Assembly: GCA_011174825.1 (NCBI GenBank)
Contig: DUEZ01000067.1
Location: 20,358 to 84,357, forward strand
Source of the DNA: Anaerolineae bacterium
GTDB lineage: Bacteria > Chloroflexota > Anaerolineae > Anaerolineales > E44-bin32
Reading direction: 5' to 3'
Length of the DNA stretch: 64,000 nt
Part shown: piece after piece, positions 33,135 to 41,947 of the stretch
How the letters are laid out: every line of letters begins with the position of its first letter
Position numbering within the stretch: position 1 is the first letter of the stretch
The notes under the pieces: generated by a model
The model's database searches: none
The model's input: the letters and a program-made list of their open reading frames with translations, nothing else
Told to the model about the DNA's origin: nothing
Translations under genes and position numbers: made by a program

Positions 33135-33491
33135 GTGGCGGACTCCTCAGTGGGATGTTTGGCTGATATCGAACTAGATACTGAAGCATAGAGTGAAATC
33201 GCAATCGGGTTAGTATAGGTGATGTTTGACGAAAATGTAGGAATAGGCTTACGTTCTCCAGGTAGCGGTTGTGATGGATCTGGTTAAGATTAATACTGCT
33301 TTCATCGTTGTTTGGTTTGGGGAGATGGGATTCTGTTAAGCGTATACCATGGGGTAAGGAAATGTCTGATCCGGGGGAAGTTCCTGGGACATTATTGGTA
33401 CGGTCATCGTCTCAAAGTGATCTGTCGCGTTATGATGAAATGTACCAAGGCTTATAAACATGTGGTAATGTGGCTGGGAGAAGGGATAATA
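33135..33491. other. Intergenic region upstream of oppB-like gene and tRNA
   Basis: Divergent control region between the oppBC-like unit and tRNA-Val. I see no gene; the 116-aa ORF at 33312 runs through the tRNA and is spurious. Confidence 0.5.
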
Positions 33492-33520
33492 TTGCGATTT
33501 CGACCGCGCGCCATTATAAT
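33492..33520 (+). promoter_or_regulatory. tRNA-Val promoter
   Basis: TTGCGA (33492-33497), 17-bp spacer, TATAAT (33515-33520); the tRNA begins 12 nt after the -10. Confidence 0.75.
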
Positions 33521-33531
33521 GCGGACACTTA

Positions 33532-33605
33532 GGGCGGTTAGCTCAGTTGGTCAGAGCGTTGCGTTGACATCGCAAAGGTCGTTGGTTCGAGTCCAATACC
33601 GCCCA
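33532..33605 (+). tRNA. tRNA-Val (GAC)
   Basis: 74 nt. Acceptor GGGCGGT/ACCGCCC, D-stem GCTC/GAGC, anticodon stem TTGCG/CGCAA with loop TTGACAT (anticodon GAC, codon GUC), T-loop TTCGAGT. The 3' CCA is not encoded (ACAA follows). Confidence 0.95.
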
Positions 33606-33618
33606 CAACTCGAAAATG

Positions 33619-33652
33619 AACCGCTTGACATGCCTGTCGAGCGGTTTTTTCT
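33619..33652 (+). terminator. Terminator of tRNA-Val
   Basis: AACCGCTTGACA TGCC TGTCGAGCGGTT with one internal mismatch, followed by TTTTCTCTTT. Confidence 0.85.
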
Positions 33653-33793
33653 CTTTGATTAGGTTCAATAAGAGAGAGAAATTCTGGGAGCTATAGAAAT
33701 CTTTTACGGGAAAATGCGTTCTTCATCTACAGATTCTGGGTCGCGTCCTTTTCGCAGTTAAAGTAGGGAAACGATTGCCTTAAATACTGATCA

Positions 33794-34600
33794 TTAGTTC
33801 AGCGCAACGATTTGGAACAAGAACAGACTCGTTCCCAGTGTCAACGCTAGTGCAACCACTGGCCAGGTAACCGGGTTGTGTTGAGTTATTAGCATGGGTT
33901 TCACAAAACTGGTGAGCGGTATGTGTAACAGCACTACACCAACAGCCAGCAAGAGGGAAAATACCAGCGGGATCAAGTTTTCCATCATAGTTTCAGGGGA
34001 CGCCAGGGTAGAATTAGTAGACCGGATAAACATCAATGAACACATGCCAACGATCAAGATGGAATACTTTCTCCAAAAAGAATCGCGTCGTTTGATCCCA
34101 ATCAAGGGTATTAACCGGGCTATCAAAGCGATGCCAACAAACATTAGGAGAATGCCAGCTGCAAGTATGACAACTTTTGGGACACCCGCAGCGGCAATCC
34201 ATTGGGCATCGCCGCCGGGTGTCAGTAAACCCAGAGAAAAAGTAACACCTTCCTGAACCATCGCCACGGGACCCCAGAGTATCAATGGGAGCAGCACTGG
34301 CTTACGCTCTCGCCATAGCAAAAGAAGAAAAGTCACACCCAATATGAGATTGAAAAGAGGACCGGCAGCGGACGTTATGCCCATTACGTCTTCTGGCAAA
34401 GACGTGACACCCATGATTCTGGAACCTCCGAATGGATCCAGGTGAACCTGGACACCCGGAGAGCTGTAGGCAAGGTGACTTAGATAGTGGCCGAACTCGT
34501 GGATCATCTCACCCAGCAGGAAAGTGAATGTAAAAGATCCGGCCAACAATAGAATTGACTTGCATGTTTGTGATGCATGTTGCTCAACTCTCGTTTCCAT
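33794..34600 (-). CDS. M50-type membrane metalloprotease-like protein
   Basis: 268 aa from the ATG at 34600, behind GGAGAACG; the track start at 34678 is less likely. Zinc motif HEFGH (in GEMIHEFGHYL) in the first membrane segment and the M50-type SAAGPLFNLILG a little later, with about six helices in total. Intramembrane zinc proteases of this group cut membrane-bound substrates, but short divergent members may have other roles. It lies downstream of an ABC exporter pair on the same strand, 217 bp from the permease, so shared transcription is possible. Confidence 0.75.
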   Translation of the reverse strand: METRVEQHASQTCKSILLLAGSFTFTFLLGEMIHEFGHYLSHLAYSSPGVQVHLDPFGGSRIMGVTSLPEDVMGITSAAGPLFNLILGVTFLLLLWRERKPVLLPLILWGPVAMVQEGVTFSLGLLTPGGDAQWIAAAGVPKVVILAAGILLMFVGIALIARLIPLIGIKRRDSFWRKYSILIVGMCSLMFIRSTNSTLASPETMMENLIPLVFSLLLAVGVVLLHIPLTSFVKPMLITQHNPVTWPVVALALTLGTSLFLFQIVALN

Positions 34601-34817
34601 TACTCGTTCTCCACCCCGCATTTCGACCCTCCCCCACGCACCATTCTCTTGCTGCGCGGTGTTTCGCTTGCATTCCACTTCCCAAGATTACAGAATTTCT
34701 TGAACGGTTGGTCCGTCTTTTCGATTGGGATCCCTTCTTCTGCCTCAATATCGATCCGGGGCCGATCCATAGCTGAGGATCTCTGGCTAACTATGTTCTA
34801 TGCTCCGATTGTAGATA

Positions 34818-35558
34818 TCAAGACAATATCAGCTTAGAACGCTGGAAGCGCGCTATGGCGCCCAGCAATAATCCAATATTCGCCAGTAACAAAATACCCA
34901 TGAAAACAACAAAAATCGTGGTAAGGTCCATCCGGTCGAGAAATGCCTTGACCGCATCTTTCGGCAGGAATGTTGGGAGCACGAACACCACGGCTTGCAT
35001 TAGCAGAAAGGGCATGAAGAGCATGAGCATAATTGTTTGGGTTGCGTTCTGTACGGTTGGTGAACGTAGTGAGATCAAAATGCCCAGACCGGCTACCATC
35101 CCAGACATCAACAGACTCGCGGAGATGTTTATCCACAAAATCGTGGGCCGATAGATTTGGAAACCACCATTCCATTCCATGATGTTCACCACCGTCAGAC
35201 TAACGAGTAACAGAAACAAGGTTACACCCCAGCCAAAGAGGATAGACGTTAGCAACTTGCCAAACAGAATGGCTCGGTCTGGCAAGCGGCTTGCCAGTAA
35301 TGTCTCCAGGGTATGCCGTTCCCGTTCACCAGCAAAGGATTCAGAAATGGTGGAGGCAATCAACAACAAAGGGGTGATTGCTGAAACTGCTATGGACCAG
35401 CCTGATGTCAACCACTCATCCCGAAATTGGATCGGGAAGATGACGCCAAATACGGCAATCGGGGTCAATAGCGTTGCTATTGCCTTCCAACGGCTGCTGC
35501 TGTAGCGGAGCAATCCTTTGTTTTCCTTCCATATGACGGTCAAAATATCTTCAGTCAT
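34818..35558 (-). CDS. ABC-2 type permease
   Basis: 246 aa from the ATG at 35558 with CAGGAGAG upstream; the start lies right beside the stop of the ATPase gene. Six helices, with ESFAGERERHTLETLLASRL, the loop typical of CcmB/NatB/ABC-2 exporters. Works with the ATPase at 35560. Confidence 0.88.
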   Translation of the reverse strand: MTEDILTVIWKENKGLLRYSSSRWKAIATLLTPIAVFGVIFPIQFRDEWLTSGWSIAVSAITPLLLIASTISESFAGERERHTLETLLASRLPDRAILFGKLLTSILFGWGVTLFLLLVSLTVVNIMEWNGGFQIYRPTILWINISASLLMSGMVAGLGILISLRSPTVQNATQTIMLMLFMPFLLMQAVVFVLPTFLPKDAVKAFLDRMDLTTIFVVFMGILLLANIGLLLGAIARFQRSKLILS

Positions 35559-35559
35559 C

Positions 35560-36486
35560 TTACTCTCCTGTGAATGACAAGAACACTTCTTCCAGACTGG
35601 CTTTGTCGCGGCGGACTTCTTCGACTTGAGCACCAGCGCCCACCAGAATGTTGACCAACGCAGCCGTATCTGTTTCCGTGAGCAGATCGATCACCAGGTG
35701 ATTGTTTTTACTCTCAATGATTCCCACCTGAGGATGCGTCTGTAACAATCTCAGTGCATGTTCACTGAACCCGCGGCCAATAATTTCAACCCGCGGACCA
35801 CCTGCACGCGCCCGTAAATCATCGGGACTTCCCACTACCACCAATCTGCCTTCACGGATCACCGCCACCTGATGACAAAGTTTCTCGGCATCCTCCATGT
35901 TATGGGTGGTTAAGAAGACGGTGACATTCTCACGCGAAGCCAAGGCTTTCAGATCTTCACGGATGGCGACCGCTGATCGGACGTCGAGACCCGCAGTAGG
36001 TTCGTCCAAGAGGACCAGACTTGGCCGGTGGAGAAGTGTGCGGGCCAATGCCAACTTTTGCTTCATCCCCCGGCTCCAGTTTCCCGCCCGATCTTTGCGA
36101 CGTTCCCACAATCCCATGTGCGTGAGCAGCTCCTGAATGCGCGCCTTGCGCGCAGCGGTGGACATGCGAAACGCTCGCCCGTAGAACTCTAGGTTATCTT
36201 CGGCACTCATTTGCTCGTAGATGCCTGTGTGTTCGAGTAGAGCCCCGGTATAGGCGCGCACCTGATCCGAATGGATTTGGGTATCAAATCCTAAAACCTT
36301 CGCCTGTCCGGATGTAGGTTCGAGTAAGCCAAGCAACAAACGGATCGTGGTGGTTTTTCCGGCGCCATTCGGCCCCAAGAATCCGAATATGATGCCGGTT
36401 GGAATTTTCAGCGAGATGGCATCCAACGCTCTCACATTTTTGAAATCTTTAGTAAGGTTTTCGATACAGATAGCATACTTTGTCAT
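35560..36486 (-). CDS. ABC transporter ATP-binding protein
   Basis: 308 aa from the ATG at 36486 behind GGAGGAAG. Walker A GPNGAGKTT, signature altered to WSRGMKQKLALA, Walker B LVLLDEPTAGLDV, switch His in LTTHNMEDAEKL, then a DrrA/CcmA-like C-terminal extension. It powers the permease at 34818. The cargo is unknown. Confidence 0.9.
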   Translation of the reverse strand: MTKYAICIENLTKDFKNVRALDAISLKIPTGIIFGFLGPNGAGKTTTIRLLLGLLEPTSGQAKVLGFDTQIHSDQVRAYTGALLEHTGIYEQMSAEDNLEFYGRAFRMSTAARKARIQELLTHMGLWERRKDRAGNWSRGMKQKLALARTLLHRPSLVLLDEPTAGLDVRSAVAIREDLKALASRENVTVFLTTHNMEDAEKLCHQVAVIREGRLVVVGSPDDLRARAGGPRVEIIGRGFSEHALRLLQTHPQVGIIESKNNHLVIDLLTETDTAALVNILVGAGAQVEEVRRDKASLEEVFLSFTGE

Positions 36487-36549
36487 GGTTCTTCCTCCGT
36501 GTAGCAAGAGAACTACTTGTAAACTTAGGTGTTGTTGATCTTTGTCCCT

Positions 36550-36720
36550 TCAGTCCAGAGCGGCACCGATGGCTAGGCCAACCACCATGCCACCTCCAGC
36601 GAAGATGACCACATTACCGATCAGTAACCCGATGCAGCCACCCATGATCAGACCAATTGCCATGCCGATGCCCTTGTAAGTGATTTTCATTGAGGATTGG
36701 TTGCTTGATTTTTCAGACAT
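36550..36720 (-). CDS. Small glycine-zipper membrane protein
   Basis: 56 aa from the ATG at 36720 behind AAAGGAGAAG. Mostly one or two Gly-rich helices (GIGMAIGLIMGGCIGLLIGNVVIFAGGGMVVGLAIG), as in glycine-zipper proteins. It overlaps the end of the upstream 90-aa gene by 8 bp and precedes the ABC ATPase, so it belongs to this operon. Function unknown. Confidence 0.75.
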   Translation of the reverse strand: MSEKSSNQSSMKITYKGIGMAIGLIMGGCIGLLIGNVVIFAGGGMVVGLAIGAALD

Positions 36721-36985
36721 GATCTTCTCCTTTATCACTGATGTAAGTCACCTCAAGCAATGCCATGTTGAGGTTGTTTAGACGATTCAGAATCCCATAG
36801 AGTTCAGCCTGGTCCCTAACCTGGCACGTCAGAATGGTGTGTGGTTTTCCTGTTGAATCATTTGCAAAGCTGATCAGTGTGCCGTTGAACCAATCTGCCC
36901 AATGCTCGCTGAGCAGGCCTTTGATCGTGATCTGATAAGTTGTTGGAAAGGATGTGTCTGTTTTGTTAGAAGCTTCGCTATCCAT
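36713..36985 (-). CDS. Conserved hypothetical, ACT-like small protein
   Basis: 90 aa from the ATG at 36985; the RBS is weak. It has an alternating strand/helix pattern (YQITIKGLLSEHWADWFNG...TILTCQVRDQAELYGILNRLNNLNMALLEVTYI) like small ferredoxin-fold/ACT-like proteins. I recall similar proteins beside LuxR or ABC genes in Chloroflexota, but name no function. First gene of the operon running toward the M50 gene. Confidence 0.7.
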   Translation of the reverse strand: MDSEASNKTDTSFPTTYQITIKGLLSEHWADWFNGTLISFANDSTGKPHTILTCQVRDQAELYGILNRLNNLNMALLEVTYISDKGEDHV

Positions 36986-37161
36986 TTTATTTTCCAGTTC
37001 CAGGCAGTGGAGAACCGCGCCAGGCAAATTAAAAGGTTGCCTACAGGATAGTGAAATCAGGGGTTGAATGAAACGTTCTTAAGGATGAGTTAAGAGGGAT
37101 TTATGGGTGAAAACCATAGTAGCTATTAAGAGGGGTGAACGTGGAGCTGATAACTGGATGA

Positions 37162-39828
37162 CTACGAGTTTTTTGGCAGGATGCCTAGCAAGCGCGCCTT
37201 GGCAACGGCTTCAGTGCGGTTCTTGACCCCCAGCTTGCTGTAGATATTACGGGCGTGCGATTTCACGGTATAAAGCGATAGATGTAGATCTTGAGCAATC
37301 TCCTGGTTGGAATAACCCTCAGCGATAAGCGTCAGGACTTCAACTTCGCGATTGCTGAGCGGTTCAACCAGGTCATCTTGCGAAAGCTGATCAGGTACTA
37401 CAGAAATCGAAAATCCATCGAGTAGTTGATTACAGAAAGAGGCATGTATGCCTCGCAGCGATGCTTGATAGATCAACTGAGCCATGGGTTCCCCCTGGTC
37501 GATGAAGGTGCGGAGATAGCCTTCGGGCGCAGCCAGAGCAAGCGCGCGCGTTAGCATAGCGATGGCCGTATCTTCATCACCCTGCTTTTGGAGAACCAAT
37601 GCTCTTCTACCCAGCGTTCGAATCTCGTATTCGACAGCCCCGGTTTCCTCCGCGATCTTCAATAACCTTTCTAACAGGACTTGAGCATCCGACAATTGGC
37701 CTCCAGTGATTAAAACTTGTGCCAGCACATCATAAGACTGGAAATCCAGGAATCTAATGTGATCGTCGAGGCGTAATCCACAAGATTTCATCCAATCCTC
37801 CGCCATCTGTAAATTCCCGGCGCGTAAGTGAATCTGCGTTTCGAGTGCTGAAGCGAATTTGTATTGAAAGCGTTGTTCAAATGGATATGATTCTTTTAAC
37901 TGACTCAGGTAGTCATTGGCTTGTCTATAGTTTCCATAGGCTTGGTATATTTTCGCGAAATTAAAATATCCCAGACTTATGCTATCGTATGCTCCCCATG
38001 CTTTGGCTAAATCCAACCCGACTTCTGCACATTGCAGGGCCATTTCTAATTCATTGCGTTCGTAATATACGCCGCTCAAGCGAAGTTTGAGATATCCAAG
38101 GATGAATGATTGCATACCGGTTTGATGCTGATAGTTCTCAGCCATCTCAAGCGCTTGCATTCCAGTCTTATAGGATCGATTTAGCTGCCCCATTGTTCTG
38201 TAAATATCAATAAGGCGACTGAGGATCATCACCGAGAGAAGTGTGTCTCCTGCCTCTTCACTGAGGCTAAGCGCATTATTATGAAACTCGAGTGCGCCCT
38301 CAAGATTTCCATCAAATCGATGTGCATTGCCAATAATGAGGAGAGTAAAGCTTCGCATCGATACATCGGTTTCTGGTAAGTCTGTCAGCGCATTTTGGGC
38401 GATTCGGATGCTATGCGTGTAATCTCCTCTTGATCCCGTTATGTAGGATTGGAGCACCTGAATTCTCCCCCTTAGCCGCTTTTGAGTGTTCTCATCGAAA
38501 TCCTGCAAAGTTGATCCGGCTTTATCGAGTAAAGGTTCTGTGGATTTTAAATTCCATGCGTATGCCATTCCCCAAGCCGTTGCCAATGCCAACCAGGGAT
38601 TGTTGCTGAGCGTGTCTTCGGGCAAGGATGCCAATAACCGATTAAGTGTGGACAATTCGGCGGTAGAAACTATGGCCAATAGATGCCCTTCCATCAGCTT
38701 CGCTACCCTCTCAACGTCGCCTCCTAGTAATGAAAGTCTTACAGCTTCAGAGAGCATTTGCCGCTGCTCATGCCAGGAACTGGCGCGTTGGTATAGATCT
38801 GCCACAACGCCACAGTATTCTTGTTTTAGGCGGATGCGCAGTAGGTCGGCAAAGAGATGGTGATAACGATACCAATTTCGCTGATTATCCAGGGGTACAA
38901 GGAAGAGATTGGAACGCTCAAGTTCTTTCAGAATCCCTCGACTATCGTTTCGATCGGTGACAGTATCGCATAACGGTGCGCACAGCCGATCGAGGATCGA
39001 TGTTTGCAGCAGGAAGGTTTGGATATGGTTTGGTTGCCATCGCAAGGCTTCATCGAGGAGATAATCCGCAATGTAGCGATCATCGCCTGCGAAGGTATTC
39101 ACAAATGTAGGTCTGTCCGGGTGGTTTTGAAGGGAAATGGCAGCCAGTTGAAGACCCGCAATCCAGCCTTCGGTTTTATCGGTTAATGTGGTGACATCGG
39201 AAACCGTTAGGTCCAGCCCCATACTTTGATTGAGGAAATTTATAGCTTCCTCAATCGTGAATCGCAGATCTGCGACCCGGATTTCACTCAACTCTCCTCG
39301 CGCTCTCCAATGCGCCAATCGAATTGGTGGATCAGCCCGGCTGGCTATGACCAAATGTATATTCTTAGGGATATTTTCCAGTAAAAAGATGACGGCTTCG
39401 TGAATTTGTTGGTTTTCGATCAGGTGATAATCGTCCAGGACCAGGGAAAAATGACCTTCAAAATCTGAAATCTGGTTGATCAAAGGGATCATAAGCCCTG
39501 AAAATTCATCTTGTGGATGAGATTGATATTCGCTAAGAATTTGATCGTCGGATTCGAAATGGATCGAATCCAAACTGGCAAGGAGGTAAGACAGGAATCG
39601 ATTGATATCATTGTCCTGTTCATCAAGAGAGAGCCAGCAGAATGGCATTTCGCTCTTACTGATCCATTCACTAAGCAGTGTGGTTTTCCCATAACCAGCA
39701 GGTGCGGAGACAAGCGTTAACTTGCGATTCCATCCTTCATTCAACCTCTCAAGTAAACGGGTGCGTGAAACCAGGTTCGAACTTGGATGGGGAATATGAA
39801 GTTTTGTGGTGAGAATTTGAGTTGACAT
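37162..39828 (-). CDS. LuxR-family regulator, MalT-like (LAL)
   Basis: 888 aa from the ATG at 39828 (no clear RBS). N-terminal STAND-type ATPase with Walker A APAGYGKTT at ~47-55 and FSLVLDDYHLI (Walker B), a long TPR-like helical region (~380-790) and a C-terminal LuxR helix-turn-helix (LSNREVEVLTLIAEGYSNQEIAQDLHLS...LGVKNRTEAVAKA). MalT-type regulators switch to an ATP-bound oligomer on ligand binding. It lies just upstream of the 90-aa/ABC/M50 operon on the same strand and may control it. Confidence 0.92.
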   Translation of the reverse strand: MSTQILTTKLHIPHPSSNLVSRTRLLERLNEGWNRKLTLVSAPAGYGKTTLLSEWISKSEMPFCWLSLDEQDNDINRFLSYLLASLDSIHFESDDQILSEYQSHPQDEFSGLMIPLINQISDFEGHFSLVLDDYHLIENQQIHEAVIFLLENIPKNIHLVIASRADPPIRLAHWRARGELSEIRVADLRFTIEEAINFLNQSMGLDLTVSDVTTLTDKTEGWIAGLQLAAISLQNHPDRPTFVNTFAGDDRYIADYLLDEALRWQPNHIQTFLLQTSILDRLCAPLCDTVTDRNDSRGILKELERSNLFLVPLDNQRNWYRYHHLFADLLRIRLKQEYCGVVADLYQRASSWHEQRQMLSEAVRLSLLGGDVERVAKLMEGHLLAIVSTAELSTLNRLLASLPEDTLSNNPWLALATAWGMAYAWNLKSTEPLLDKAGSTLQDFDENTQKRLRGRIQVLQSYITGSRGDYTHSIRIAQNALTDLPETDVSMRSFTLLIIGNAHRFDGNLEGALEFHNNALSLSEEAGDTLLSVMILSRLIDIYRTMGQLNRSYKTGMQALEMAENYQHQTGMQSFILGYLKLRLSGVYYERNELEMALQCAEVGLDLAKAWGAYDSISLGYFNFAKIYQAYGNYRQANDYLSQLKESYPFEQRFQYKFASALETQIHLRAGNLQMAEDWMKSCGLRLDDHIRFLDFQSYDVLAQVLITGGQLSDAQVLLERLLKIAEETGAVEYEIRTLGRRALVLQKQGDEDTAIAMLTRALALAAPEGYLRTFIDQGEPMAQLIYQASLRGIHASFCNQLLDGFSISVVPDQLSQDDLVEPLSNREVEVLTLIAEGYSNQEIAQDLHLSLYTVKSHARNIYSKLGVKNRTEAVAKARLLGILPKNS

Positions 39829-40125
39829 GAAAGAATTTCTAAGCTCGCCGGTTACCAATGATAATGGTTCTGATTGATCATTGCAGGGTATCTTTCATCC
39901 TCGTTGTGGAAGATATTGGTAACAGCAACATTACTTGTTGATTTTTAGCAGAGTCATTATTATTCTTGATAGATCATTTCATCGCGACTCAAAGCTCCGT
40001 TGTTTTTTTAAAACACCAAAAGTTGGGGCAGGCAATGAGGGATGTATCCAATTCCGCCAACTTGAAATGTAAGGGTGAGGCAACATCAGTTCTATGTGCA
40101 TCAACATGTGTTTAATGAGGGAAAT

Positions 40126-41589
40126 ATGTCAGCTTTGTATATTCGTCAAAACACGATGAACAAGGTCGTGCTACTGGTGATGAGCGCATTGCTCTTCAGC
40201 GCCTGCTCGCCCGTTCAGGAGAAGCCCGCGACGGGGACGCCCCTCAGAGGTGTGTCCCTTCACACGCCTTCTCCCACTTTTCGCTCAGGTTCTGAAACGG
40301 CAACGATTACACCGACATCACCCACCCAGATGATCCTGCGCGTACCGCAGGATCACGTGTCGATTCAGGGTGCTATTGACGCAGCGCGCGAAGGGGACAT
40401 CGTCATCGTTTTACCAGGGACTTACCAGGAGAACATCGATTTTGATGGGAAAGATATCACCCTGCAAAGTATGGACCCTGATGACCCTGAGATCGTGGCC
40501 ACAACGATCATCGATGGGGGTAGAAATGGCAGCGTCGTCACCTTTCAGAGCGGAGAGACGGTCAGGGCTAAATTGACCGGCTTCACCATCACCAATGGCA
40601 GTGGCAACCTGTACTTGCGGAGCCAGGCAGAGGTGATCGTCGCCTGTGGTGGGGGTATCTTTGGTTCGGGTGAAGAGCGGCGTTATTGTGGTGGGGGCAT
40701 CGTGGTGGATGGATCATGGCCGACCATCGAAAACAATGTCATCCGTGGGAATGCCGTCCAACATGGTGGGGGAGGGATCTTTGTCGCCTCCAGAGCCTTC
40801 CCGACCATCCGGGGCAACACCATCCGAGAAAACCAAGCCGCAGGGGGGGCAGGCATTCATGTGGTTTACGAATCCTGGCCGATCATCGAGGGCAACCTGA
40901 TCCGCGACAATAAAGCTAACTACCCAGGCGGCGGTTTACTGGTGGAGATAGGGTCTGCACCCAAAATTGAGGCTAACACGATCCGTGACAATGAAGCCGT
41001 GGTTGGCGCGGGGATAATGGTATTTAATCATGCCTCACCCGCAATCAGGGACAACGAAATCATTGATAACGTAAGTGGACAAGGTGGGGGCGCTATCTTT
41101 GTGGGGGTAGGATCTTCGCTGACAATTGAAAACAATACCATTCGAGGGAACCGAGCCAGTATCGGCGCTGGCATCTTTATGGAGATCGCATCCGAGTTGA
41201 TGATTACGGGTAATACCTTCACCGAAAATGTGGCATTTTTCAGCGGAGGTGGCATCGATTTGCCAGATGATTGCATAGCAACGGTGGATGGTAACACCTT
41301 TATCGGTAACCGGGCGGAGTTAGGGGGAGCCATCATGATCCACGGAGGTAACTCTTCATTCGTTGAAAACAATATCTTTCGCGAAAATCAGGCGAGATTA
41401 GGTGGTGCAATATATGCATCAAGAATGGCAACATTCCCAGTTGCTACAAACGAGTTTCATCTGAATATCGCCTCGGAAGTCGGTGGTGCGATCTGGATGT
41501 CGAACGATTCCACGCCGATCCTAAGGACGCCGGATGACAACACCTACGATCAAAACCAGCCAGACGATGTGTTCATCTCGGATGAATGA
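40126..41589 (+). CDS. Right-handed beta-helix lipoprotein
   Basis: 487 aa from the ATG at 40126 (GAGG upstream); the track start is a GTG further up. Lipobox LFSAC gives a lipid-anchored Cys. After a Ser/Thr/Pro spacer comes SIQGAIDAAREGDIVIVLPGTYQENI, the standard opening of NosD/pectate-lyase-like parallel beta-helices. Many turns of I-x-x-N-x-I-R-x-N/D-x-A-x-x-G-G-G-I follow. No catalytic residues are recognised; a surface carbohydrate-binding or structural role is likely. Confidence 0.85.
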   Translation: MSALYIRQNTMNKVVLLVMSALLFSACSPVQEKPATGTPLRGVSLHTPSPTFRSGSETATITPTSPTQMILRVPQDHVSIQGAIDAAREGDIVIVLPGTYQENIDFDGKDITLQSMDPDDPEIVATTIIDGGRNGSVVTFQSGETVRAKLTGFTITNGSGNLYLRSQAEVIVACGGGIFGSGEERRYCGGGIVVDGSWPTIENNVIRGNAVQHGGGGIFVASRAFPTIRGNTIRENQAAGGAGIHVVYESWPIIEGNLIRDNKANYPGGGLLVEIGSAPKIEANTIRDNEAVVGAGIMVFNHASPAIRDNEIIDNVSGQGGGAIFVGVGSSLTIENNTIRGNRASIGAGIFMEIASELMITGNTFTENVAFFSGGGIDLPDDCIATVDGNTFIGNRAELGGAIMIHGGNSSFVENNIFRENQARLGGAIYASRMATFPVATNEFHLNIASEVGGAIWMSNDSTPILRTPDDNTYDQNQPDDVFISDE

Positions 41590-41611
41590 AGTCCAGCCGA
41601 TATTTCCTACG

Positions 41612-41639
41612 TTGACTTCTTTGACCGGTTCAGTATAAT
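41612..41639 (+). promoter_or_regulatory. thrS promoter
   Basis: TTGACT (41612-41617), 16-bp spacer, TATAAT (41634-41639). Transcription should start near 41646, at the beginning of the T-box leader. Confidence 0.75.
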
Positions 41640-41645
41640 GGTTTC

Positions 41646-41919
41646 AACATCGGAATAAACGACGCGACGACCGGGACGAGTAAGCGGTGCTTGGATCCGA
41701 CAGGGAGAGGGGATCAAGAGCTGAGAATCCCCTACGAAATCCACCCGCTGAAAACCACCCACGAGCGTGAACCGGAAAAGTTCTTGAAGGTCAAGGACTG
41801 AGTAAGGGGATCGGGTCAGCTCCGTTAACAGCTGTCAGAGATGGCTGGTATTCCAGTTAATCTGGGTGGAACCGCGTGAGTATTGGCTCTCGCCCCAGAA
41901 GGGCGAGAGTTGCTTGTTT
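41646..41919 (+). promoter_or_regulatory. T-box riboswitch of thrS
   Basis: Long structured leader with the T-box sequence CTGGGTGGAACCGCG (41863-41876), whose TGGA would pair with a UCCA tRNA end. An ACC triplet, the likely Thr specifier, lies near 41754 in GCTGAAAACCACCC. The AG-rich stem I element CAGGGAGAGGGGATC...GCTGAGAATCCCC is also present. A terminator hairpin CTCTCGCCC/GGGCGAGAG (41887-41909) followed by TTGCTTGTTT completes it. Uncharged tRNA-Thr should stabilise the antiterminator and allow transcription of thrS. Confidence 0.88.
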
Positions 41920-41947
41920 AAAGATATACAGCCAAGGAGGTGTAATT

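Noticed and set aside
33312-33662. 116-aa ORF
   Set aside because: Runs straight through tRNA-Val and its terminator.
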